From NCBI GenBank assembly GCA_017545095.1, contig JAFYCU010000113.1:1-9954 (forward strand): a DNA stretch of 9,954 nt, written 5' to 3'. Source of the stretch: Muribaculaceae bacterium. GTDB taxonomy: Bacteria; Bacteroidota; Bacteroidia; Bacteroidales; Muribaculaceae. The number at the start of each line of letters is the position of its first letter. Position 1 is the first letter of the stretch. The translations under genes were made by a program, and so were the position numbers. A model generated the notes under the pieces. That model saw only the letters and a program-made list of their open reading frames with translations. It was not told where the DNA came from and did no database searches. Shown one piece after another: positions 1 through 4,854 of this stretch.

Positions 1-57
1 CTTTGCGGATTACCTCGTTACTGCCACATTTGGGGCACTTTTTTTGCCATTTTTCAT
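1..57 (-). CDS. Start of a leftward zinc-ribbon protein (partial, apparently frameshifted)
   Basis: Read leftward, the sequence encodes KKCPKCGSNEVIRK and continues off the left edge. CPKCGS is the first half of a treble-clef or ribbon zinc site, as in the N-terminus of IS1-type InsA proteins, other transposases and many small zinc-ribbon proteins. That frame has an upstream TAA and no ATG, GTG or TTG before the zinc motif. The only nearby ATG (positions 57-55) is in the neighbouring frame and stops after 15 codons. An A7 run at 45-39 lies between the two; one more A would give a continuous MKNGKKKCPKCGS start. A TAnnTTTG element lies about 23 nt upstream, at the same distance as for the C69 gene, which supports a real transcript. 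It could be a broken transposase, a slippage-controlled gene or a sequence error. The family is not assignable from so short a piece. Confidence 0.35.
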
Positions 58-80
58 CCTTGATAATATTATAACCGCTG

Positions 81-109
81 CAAAGTTAAGCATTTCAGTT
101 TATTACAAC
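81..109 (-). promoter_or_regulatory. Bacteroidetes-type promoter for the leftward zinc-ribbon frame
   Basis: On the minus strand TAACTTTG (88 to 81) matches the -7 consensus TAnnTTTG exactly. A GTTG (109 to 106) is a weak -33 partner with a shorter than usual spacing of 17 bp. The element lies between divergent reading frames. Confidence 0.35.
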
Positions 110-128
110 GATTTTAGGAGTATATTTG
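97..128 (+). promoter_or_regulatory. Bacteroidetes-type promoter for the ankyrin-like gene
   Basis: TATATTTG at 121-128 matches TAnnTTTG. The -33 region is weak (GTTTA around 98-102). The G of the -7 box is 20 nt before the GTG at 149, close to the spacing of the C69 gene in this window, which helps to support that start. Confidence 0.4.
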
Positions 129-148
129 AACCATAACCCTATATTTCA

Positions 149-709
149 GTGTTTGTTGATTTGGCAATAGGAGATCCAGAAACATTTTGTAAAGATGAGT
201 CGAAAAATCTGGCTCAACAAACTCTTGCGAGAAATAGGCAAATCAAAACCATGCTCGCCGAGCGGTTTGGCGTAGATTTCTCTGAGGAAATTCCATTCAA
301 TGATTATGCCAATGCTGGGGTTTTCTACGCTGACCGCGAAGAAGATACCTGGGAAGATATATTTCTGGTAGATGATTATTCGGCACTAAAAAAACTTGGA
401 GCAACCGACCTCGACATTCAATTGTATATTGCTGTCAGCAAGTTTAAGTTTGGCGAAGTGCTGCAATTGCTTGAAAATGGGGCAAAACCCGATGCTATAA
501 TTTGGGCTGACGAAGAATGGTCTTGCAAGGATAGAATCGGCTTGGAAGCGTCGTATCTAGGCACTTATGTATATCCAATCTTGTTCGAAGAAAACGATTG
601 TAGCGGTTCAAAATCCGACGTAAGTGATGGCCTGTGCAATCTGATTGGTCTTGCTGCCCACCACGCAATGTACAACCTGCTTGAACCCTATTGCACAAAG
701 ACAGAGTAG
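149..709 (+). CDS. Hypothetical acidic protein with one ankyrin-like repeat
   Basis: This is a 186-residue cytoplasmic-looking protein with no signal peptide or membrane segment. I do not recognise its family. Residues about 89-116 (DIQLYIAVSKFKFGEVLQLL followed by ENGAKPDA) resemble a single ankyrin repeat, a protein-binding module. The rest is rich in Asp and Glu, with W68, W119 and W124 and cysteines at 14, 126, 151, 163 and 182. The GTG start is chosen because a TAA lies in frame at 134-136, a TAnnTTTG box sits 20 nt upstream, and the next Met is only at residue 35. There is no Shine-Dalgarno sequence. The coding sequence is visibly AT-richer than the genes from 767 onward, which suggests transfer. 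It is convergent with the C69 gene, 57 bp away. An immunity-type or ankyrin partner protein is possible but unproven; an N-terminally truncated older gene is the alternative. Confidence 0.6.
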   Translation: MFVDLAIGDPETFCKDESKNLAQQTLARNRQIKTMLAERFGVDFSEEIPFNDYANAGVFYADREEDTWEDIFLVDDYSALKKLGATDLDIQLYIAVSKFKFGEVLQLLENGAKPDAIIWADEEWSCKDRIGLEASYLGTYVYPILFEENDCSGSKSDVSDGLCNLIGLAAHHAMYNLLEPYCTKTE

Positions 710-766
710 CAATTTGGTCGCTATCGATAATTGGCAGCTGTGCATTGCGCACCCATTACCCGTCAC

Positions 767-2446
767 TTACCTGTAGGATGTATCCAGCTTGTCGGTTGGC
801 GGCACTTCGAAGCGTGTACCGGTTGTTTGGTGAATGCGTCGCCGGGCGTTGCGGGTCATGCCAGGGCGGGTGAGCACGGGGCGGAATCCGCTGGAATTGC
901 GTTTATACTTGCCGTTTTCCTCCTGACGGACAACGCCGTCGTTATACTTCACAATCATGTGCCAGGCCATCTTGCGCCAGCGTGCCACCATCTGCTCGCC
1001 CACTTGGTCGCCATAGTCGCTTAGCAGCGCGATGGCACTGTCGCGGTCTGTTTGCAGCAGGGCGAGGGCGCGCTGCTCAAGCTCGTGTTGATGGGCGAAA
1101 TAGCTGGCCTGCAATGAGTCGCGCACTTGCTTCAGCTCGGGATAGAGCAGGCTCCATCGTGGATATACCATGTTGCTCACCCAGTTGCACACCCAGTAGG
1201 CACTTTCCTCGCTGAAGTGGAACGCATCGGCTCCGGGCGTGTTGTAGCACGAGGGCACGCGGCTGGCGCAGCAATACACGGGCGTGTAGGCCACCATGCC
1301 GCTGTCGTCGTTGCCCCACCACATCACGCCTCCCACCTCGCGCGGCATGAAGCTGCGCAGCTGGCACACCCAGGTGAAGGCCGTGTGGGTCGTGGCCACC
1401 GAGCGCTCGTTGAACATCGTGGTGCCGCCGTCGTCGTAGCGCAGCGGCTGCGGACGGAACGGGCTGTCGTAGAGGCCCGCTCCGGCATCGTTGGCATCCA
1501 TGTCGAGCGGTGTGCCCTCGAAGCGGTCGCGCAGGCACTCAATCACGGTGTTCACGCTCAGCGGCTTGTCGGGGATGATCCACATGGGCAGCGGCTCCAC
1601 CTCGCGCATGGGTTGCCGGCCCTCCACATAGGGCAGGTAGCGGTCCATGCCCTGTGTCAGGCGGCGATAAATCGCCCACACACGCGAGTCGCCCAGCCGC
1701 CGGCCGCCAAAAGTGGGCGGGTTGTAGGCATCGCAGAAGCTGAACTCACTGTCGGCTCCCTTGAAATAGCCGCGCTTGCGGGCAAAGCTGATGCAGTTGG
1801 GGGAAATCATCACGTTGGCGGTGTCGGAGATGTTCACACGGCGTATCCGGCTCTGGTTGGCATGTGCCATCACGGCATTGTCGGGCACACGCACCGCCAT
1901 CCACACCACGCTCTTGCTCTTCGGGCCGCACCCCGTCATCTCCAGCACCCACGCCTCGTTGGGGTCGCACACCGTGAACGACTCGCCCGAGCTGCAAAAG
2001 CCGTATTTCTCGGCCAGGCTCGTCATCACCTTGATGGCCTCGCGTGCTGTGCGCCCACGTTGCAGCCCCAGGTCCATCAGCGAGCCATAGTCGATGATGC
2101 CCGAGCGGTCCACCAGCTCATCGCGCCCTTCAAAGGTGGTCTCCCCGATAGCCACTTGCCACTCATTGATGTTGCCGGTGACTAGATAGGTGACCGGGGC
2201 TTCGGGAATCTGACCGTGATAGGTGCGTGTGTCGCGGTCATAAATCTTGCGCATCGTGCCGGCAGGGTGGCTGCCGCCCTCGTAGCGATACATTTTGTGC
2301 ATTGCGCCCCACGAGTCGATGTTGTAGGTGCACATCACCGAACCATCGACGCTCGCCTTTTTCCCGACAAGAATACTCGTGCACCCATCACTGTGTGACG
2401 CACTCAGCGCCACCAAAGATAACAACAGCAATAATTTCTTCATCAT
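767..2446 (-). CDS. Secreted family C69 dipeptidase (PepD-like)
   Basis: This 559-residue protein is an Ntn-hydrolase of peptidase family C69 (Pfam Peptidase_C69), which removes dipeptides or cleaves them from peptide N-termini. Residues 1-17 form a hydrophobic signal sequence (MMKKLLLLLSLVALSAS). The family nucleophile is Cys22 in DGCTSILVGKKAS, which must become the N-terminal residue; here export processing and a short trim would expose it. Typical family stretches follow: VDGSVMCTYNIDSWG, the GNINEWQVAIGETTF segment near residue 95, FCSSGESFTVCDPNEAWVLE near 150-170, and MAHANQSRIRR near 195. Length is normal for exported Bacteroidetes members. ATG 2446 is chosen over the adjacent ATG 2443 only by convention. 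The promoter lies at 2469-2500. The C-terminal tail is basic (RRRIHQTTGTRFEVPP). It probably acts in the periplasm or at the surface, finishing peptides released by endoproteases such as those encoded further along (inference). Confidence 0.93.
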   Translation of the reverse strand: MMKKLLLLLSLVALSASHSDGCTSILVGKKASVDGSVMCTYNIDSWGAMHKMYRYEGGSHPAGTMRKIYDRDTRTYHGQIPEAPVTYLVTGNINEWQVAIGETTFEGRDELVDRSGIIDYGSLMDLGLQRGRTAREAIKVMTSLAEKYGFCSSGESFTVCDPNEAWVLEMTGCGPKSKSVVWMAVRVPDNAVMAHANQSRIRRVNISDTANVMISPNCISFARKRGYFKGADSEFSFCDAYNPPTFGGRRLGDSRVWAIYRRLTQGMDRYLPYVEGRQPMREVEPLPMWIIPDKPLSVNTVIECLRDRFEGTPLDMDANDAGAGLYDSPFRPQPLRYDDGGTTMFNERSVATTHTAFTWVCQLRSFMPREVGGVMWWGNDDSGMVAYTPVYCCASRVPSCYNTPGADAFHFSEESAYWVCNWVSNMVYPRWSLLYPELKQVRDSLQASYFAHQHELEQRALALLQTDRDSAIALLSDYGDQVGEQMVARWRKMAWHMIVKYNDGVVRQEENGKYKRNSSGFRPVLTRPGMTRNARRRIHQTTGTRFEVPPTDKLDTSYR

Positions 2447-2468
2447 GCAGTACGTTTTTTTGCAACGA

Positions 2469-2500
2469 CAAAGATAGGCATTTTTCGCGAGATTGCCAAA
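2469..2500 (-). promoter_or_regulatory. Promoter of the C69 dipeptidase gene
   Basis: On the minus strand TTTG (2500 to 2497), a 20-bp spacer and TATCTTTG (2476 to 2469) match the Bacteroidetes TTTG-N19/20-TAnnTTTG consensus exactly. The ATG is 22 nt downstream of the -7 box, so the 5' leader is short and lacks a Shine-Dalgarno sequence. A 7-bp inverted repeat has one arm inside the spacer. Confidence 0.75.
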
Positions 2501-2527
2501 TCGTTAGGGCACAGATGTTGTCTCGCG
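2486..2527. repeat. Inverted repeat CGCGAGA / TCTCGCG around the C69 promoter
   Basis: CGCGAGA at 2486-2492 and its perfect complement TCTCGCG at 2521-2527 are separated by 28 bp. One arm lies in the -33/-7 spacer of the C69 promoter and the other lies upstream of the -33 box. There is no U-tract after it in the direction of transcription, so an operator fits better than a terminator. Function is inferred only. Confidence 0.4.
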
Positions 2528-2532
2528 GGCCA

Positions 2533-3447
2533 TCACAAGCTCCATCCACGGAACACGAGTCCCACCGCCCAGCGATGGTCGAGCTGGGGGCCGAATCCTG
2601 TCTTGAACACACGCTGTGGTGCGTAGCGGAAGTAGATCCCAAAGCCATGCCAGCTGGCCATGGCCACATAGTCGACCGTCACCTGGTGCTGCCGCAGGTC
2701 GTGCGTGGTGGCACTGTGGTCGGTCTTGCCCACGCGGTAGCTGTTGTTGATGCGCGCATATTTGTTCCAGTTCAGAACAGCACCCACTGCCACATCCCAC
2801 GACTTGCCCAAATGCTGGTTCAGCATCAGCGGAAACTGCATCGACCACATCAGCAGCGAGGCTTCGTGATGGCTGAACGATTCATCGCTTTTCTCCAGTC
2901 CCACCACGCGCTGGTCGCTGTAGGTCCAGAAATACGGCTCACGCAGGTCGCACCACGTCCAGTAGCAGCCCACGCCCAGCGACAGCTGAGAGCGGTCGCG
3001 GTTGAACCTGTATCCCAGTCCCACCAGGTTGAGGATACCCACCTCGGGCACCGTTCGCTTGAAAGCCCCTTGGTTGGCGGCATCCACGCGATTGCTGCCG
3101 AAGCCGAAGTAGATGTCGCTAGAAAACACAATGAAACGTTGATGCCGACCGCAGCTGTCGCACCCATTGAAGCAATGCTGATGCCCATGTTCCGCATCCA
3201 CGCCCTCACGTTGACTCACGACAATGCCGCCTTCGCCATTCGCGCTCACGCGCCACTCATAGTGCATGTTCCAATCACGCTCGTTGCCATTCACACGCAG
3301 CGTCAACGTGTCGGCCTTTTGGGTCACAACCACACGCTCGGGCTTGTCGATCACCTTCACCGTGTCGGCATCCTGTGCCTCGCCAGCGAAGCAAAGCCCC
3401 TGCCATGCCATCACGGCCATGGCCAGTAAAATAATTCTTTGTATCAT
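2533..3447 (-). CDS. Outer-membrane beta-barrel-like protein with a Cys/His cluster
   Basis: This is a 304-residue exported protein. The start is set at 3447 because the signal peptide MIQRIILLAMAVMAWQGLCF begins there; starting at the upstream Met (3483) would place a dozen extra residues before it. After the signal, residues 27-56 are a polar TDTVKV-type linker common in Bacteroidetes outer-membrane barrel proteins. From about residue 104 the sequence alternates hydrophobic and polar residues with many aromatics (FIVFSSDIYFGFGSNR, LVGLGYRFNRDRSQLSLGVG) and ends in a likely closing strand, VGLVFRGWSL. This resembles porin-family or OMP_b-brl-type proteins. Between linker and barrel lies H87, H89, H91, C92, C96, C99 and H102, an unusual possible metal site. 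It follows the HTH operon and precedes the C69 gene, which has its own promoter. No clear promoter of its own is seen. The specific function is unknown. Confidence 0.75.
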   Translation of the reverse strand: MIQRIILLAMAVMAWQGLCFAGEAQDADTVKVIDKPERVVVTQKADTLTLRVNGNERDWNMHYEWRVSANGEGGIVVSQREGVDAEHGHQHCFNGCDSCGRHQRFIVFSSDIYFGFGSNRVDAANQGAFKRTVPEVGILNLVGLGYRFNRDRSQLSLGVGCYWTWCDLREPYFWTYSDQRVVGLEKSDESFSHHEASLLMWSMQFPLMLNQHLGKSWDVAVGAVLNWNKYARINNSYRVGKTDHSATTHDLRQHQVTVDYVAMASWHGFGIYFRYAPQRVFKTGFGPQLDHRWAVGLVFRGWSL

Positions 3448-3466
3448 GATTTTAAGATGAAAGGAA

Positions 3467-3487
3467 CAAGATGCAAGAAGCAAGATG
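3467..3487. repeat. Three tandem 7-bp repeats upstream of the barrel gene
   Basis: CAAGATG, CAAGAAG and CAAGATG run head to tail (one mismatch), about 20 bp before the start of the leftward barrel gene. A related AGAACCA repeat lies at 4398-4413. Confidence 0.5.
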
Positions 3488-3573
3488 GTTGCTCATTGTC
3501 GGCCTATGGCGAGACGCACGCTCGCTCCCCACACCTCGCAGTTGAAAAAGTTCGTTTACCATGAAAAATAATT

Positions 3574-3592
3574 ATGCATTATCATAATGCAT
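3574..3592. repeat. Perfect 9-bp palindrome at the end of the HTH gene
   Basis: ATGCATTAT and ATAATGCAT are separated by one base (C3583). The palindrome touches the stop codon of the HTH gene (3592-3594). Read leftward it is followed by AATTATTTTTC, so it could act as a weak AT-rich terminator for the DUF2975-HTH operon. Alternatively it is an operator for a regulator, given its symmetry and position ahead of the barrel gene. Confidence 0.45.
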
Positions 3593-3798
3593 TATCCCTC
3601 GCTCTTGTACTCCAGGATGTCGCCCGGTGTGCACTCGAGCACTCGGCAAATGGCATCGAGTGTGCTGAAACGCACCGCCTTGGCTTTGCCCGTCTTCAAA
3701 ATCGACAGATTCGCCACCGTGATGCCTACACGCTCACTCAGCTCGTTCAGCGACATCTTCCGCCGGGCCATCATCACATCAAGATTCACGATAATCAT
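3592..3798 (-). CDS. Small XRE-family HTH regulator (YozG-like)
   Basis: This 68-residue protein is essentially one Cro/C1-type helix-turn-helix domain, with no sensor domain. After MIIVNLDVMMARRKM, helices 2 and 3 are SLNELSERVGIT and VANLSILKTGKAKAVR, followed by FSTLDAICRVLECTPGDILEY, the closing pattern of the YozG-like group (Pfam HTH_26-type). Such regulators are nearly always encoded next to a DUF2975 membrane protein, as here, 13 bp downstream of it on the same strand. The pair is thought to form a membrane-linked regulatory unit, but the signal and targets are not established. The start at 3798 gives full family length. TCGAA motifs at the operon promoter and the palindrome at 3574-3592 are candidate binding sites (inference). 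Confidence 0.92.
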   Translation of the reverse strand: MIIVNLDVMMARRKMSLNELSERVGITVANLSILKTGKAKAVRFSTLDAICRVLECTPGDILEYKSEG

Positions 3799-3811
3799 AG
3801 CGCATAGGAGG

Positions 3812-4294
3812 TTAGATGGTTAACTTCTGTTCTTCAGCAGCATCGTAGCCCATCTTGTAGAGCAAAGCCACAATCAGCGCCACCACCGTATAGACAAACG
3901 GATTGTCGGTCAGCACCATGTCGAAGTGCTCGGATGCAGAACAGGCAATGCCCATGTTGTCGCTCACAAACGAGTAGACGGGCAGCACCGCCACCATCAC
4001 CCACAGCAGCACCACATTGACGCGGTTGAAGATGACACCGTTTTTCAGATACCTGAGAATGTTCACTACAAACGCACCAAACAGACCGGCCATCGCAACG
4101 ATGGTGATGCGGTTCATCACAAACAGCGCCACCTTCACCCCAATGCGAGGCGAGTCCCAGTTAATCACACCATCGCCACTACCTGTGGTGAGGACGAAGT
4201 AGGACTGAATGCCGTAGAACAACACCCACAGCGGCATGCACACCAGCGACACATAGCACACAATTCTCAGTGCCTTAATCGAAGTCTTTTCCAT
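3812..4294 (-). CDS. DUF2975 membrane protein, partner of the HTH regulator
   Basis: This 160-residue integral membrane protein has four predicted hydrophobic segments at residues about 11-34, 52-82, 92-110 and 131-150. A polar external-looking loop lies at 36-50 and a Cys- and Asp-containing loop at 111-130. The LRYLKNGVIFNRVNVVLLWV stretch at 80-99 is the recognisable DUF2975 signature, an amphipathic turn followed by Asn in the third helix. It is the first gene of a two-gene operon with the YozG-like HTH regulator, and this arrangement is itself typical of the family. It probably senses or signals at the inner membrane and influences the regulator, but no biochemical role is established. 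The promoter lies at 4327-4357. Length and start are normal for the family. Confidence 0.9.
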   Translation of the reverse strand: MEKTSIKALRIVCYVSLVCMPLWVLFYGIQSYFVLTTGSGDGVINWDSPRIGVKVALFVMNRITIVAMAGLFGAFVVNILRYLKNGVIFNRVNVVLLWVMVAVLPVYSFVSDNMGIACSASEHFDMVLTDNPFVYTVVALIVALLYKMGYDAAEEQKLTI

Positions 4295-4326
4295 AACAAT
4301 AAAATTACAGGTTACTAAATTCGCTG

Positions 4327-4357
4327 CAAAGGTATATCGAAATTATCGAATAACAAT
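4327..4357 (-). promoter_or_regulatory. Promoter of the DUF2975-HTH operon
   Basis: On the minus strand ATTG (4357 to 4354), a 19-bp spacer and TACCTTTG (4334 to 4327) match the Bacteroidetes consensus, with one mismatch in the -33 box. The ATG at 4294 is 32 nt after the -7 box. TCGAA motifs lie in and just upstream of the promoter. Confidence 0.65.
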
Positions 4358-4371
4358 AAAAATATTTCGAA
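4337..4371. promoter_or_regulatory. Three TCGAA motifs, candidate operator
   Basis: TCGAA occurs at 4337-4341, 4346-4350 and 4367-4371, in phases of 9 and 21 bp. The last lies in the 10-bp palindrome ATTTCGAAAT. Two copies are in the -33/-7 spacer and one is upstream of -33. Self-regulation by the HTH protein would fit, but the motif is simple and the region AT-rich. Confidence 0.35.
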
Positions 4372-4397
4372 ATTTAATATTTTTTAAACGATAGACG

Positions 4398-4413
4398 AGA
4401 ACCAAGAACCAAG
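4398..4413. repeat. Short tandem repeat of AGAACCA
   Basis: AGAACCA is repeated 2.3 times between the DUF2975 promoter and the nuclease-like fragment. It resembles the CAAG-containing heptamers at 3467-3487. Confidence 0.4.
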
Positions 4414-4455
4414 CTCATAGCCTCACCAAACCCCTCGTAATGAGGCTTTCTGTTG

Positions 4456-4757
4456 ATGCCGAATCTTGTAGGGTCTGCGCACGCGCTGGCCGCACTCTAT
4501 GCCGTGCTGGCCTTGTTTAGGGCCAACATCCGCGTGGAGGAGTGACCGCCGCCGGACGCGCCGACTTGGTGCTGCTCATGCCGCAGGAAATCTACGTGAT
4601 GAAGCTGAAATACGGCCACACGGCACAGGAGGCCATGGAGCAGCTACGTACCAAGGACTACGCCGCCAAGTGGAAGCACGACGGCTGCCCCGTGCGACTG
4701 CTGGCCATCAACATCAGCAAAGAGATTCGCACGGTGGATGACTGGATTTGTGAGTGA
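4456..4757 (+). pseudogene. Decayed C-terminus of an AAA-ATPase/PD-(D/E)XK nuclease-like gene
   Basis: Two frames together give the C-terminal nuclease-fold end typical of Bacteroidetes AAA-ATPase-like/PDDEXK_9 proteins. Frame one (ATG 4456) reads SAHALAALYAVLALFRANIR then VEE and stops at TGA 4543. Frame two continues from 4542 as VTAAGRADLVLLMPQEIYVM, TAQEAMEQLRTKDYAAKW and ISKEIRTVDDWICE, and ends at 4757. Restoring one G in GGAGGAG(G)TGACC would join them as VEEVTAAGRAD. The conserved Asp of GRAD is present, but the usual Glu of the E-x-K motif (VFELK in relatives) is Lys here (codon 4602-4604, AAG). The upstream ATPase domain is missing. These are three independent signs of decay: truncation, frameshift and loss of a catalytic residue. 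Intact relatives are variable, often multicopy genes of uncertain function. It has no evident role for its neighbours. Confidence 0.7.
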
Positions 4758-4780
4758 TCGTTGCACCATGTTGCGCTGTG

Positions 4781-4806
4781 CGCGAAATTACGCGAATCTC
4801 GAAAAA
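4781..4806 (+). promoter_or_regulatory. CGCGAA direct repeats upstream of the protease operon
   Basis: CGCGAA occurs at 4781-4786 and 4791-4796, exactly one helical turn apart, followed by CTCGAAAAA at 4798-4806. The group ends about 12 bp before the -33 box of the C10 promoter, a position suited to an activator. No regulator is identified. Confidence 0.35.
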
Positions 4807-4818
4807 CTCAAAACAAGT

Positions 4819-4850
4819 TTTGGTTTTTCGCTCGGTTTGCAGTAATTTTG
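4819..4850 (+). promoter_or_regulatory. Promoter of the C10-S8 protease operon
   Basis: TTTG (4819-4822), a 20-bp spacer and TAATTTTG (4843-4850) match the Bacteroidetes consensus exactly. Only four bases separate the -7 box from the ATG at 4855, so transcription should start at or next to the start codon. Confidence 0.7.
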
Positions 4851-4854
4851 CGGC

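Noticed and set aside
740..752. Hairpin GTGC-ATTGC-GCAC between the convergent genes as a bidirectional terminator
   Set aside because: The stem is only 4 bp and has no T-tract on either side.
2227..3429. Plus-strand open frames opposite the C69 and barrel genes (also 1127-2185)
   Set aside because: Low-complexity His- and Ala-rich translations opposite genes with clear signal peptides and family motifs; shadow frames.
3509..3525. GCGAG/CTCGC hairpin upstream of the barrel gene as a riboswitch
   Set aside because: A single 5-bp stem with no conserved aptamer sequence that I recognise.
3802..3834. Plus-strand GGAGG followed by ATG, suggesting a small gene
   Set aside because: The frame stops after ten codons and is antisense to the DUF2975 C-terminus; Shine-Dalgarno sequences are also rare in this phylum.
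4421..4445. CCTCA/TGAGG pairing ahead of the nuclease fragment as a terminator
   Set aside because: Short stem with a 15-nt loop and no T-run; chance pairing is likely.
4809..4822. CAAAAC-AA-GTTTTG hairpin followed by T-run as a terminator
   Set aside because: All-weak 6-bp stem with a 2-nt loop that overlaps the -33 box; the promoter explains the sequence better.
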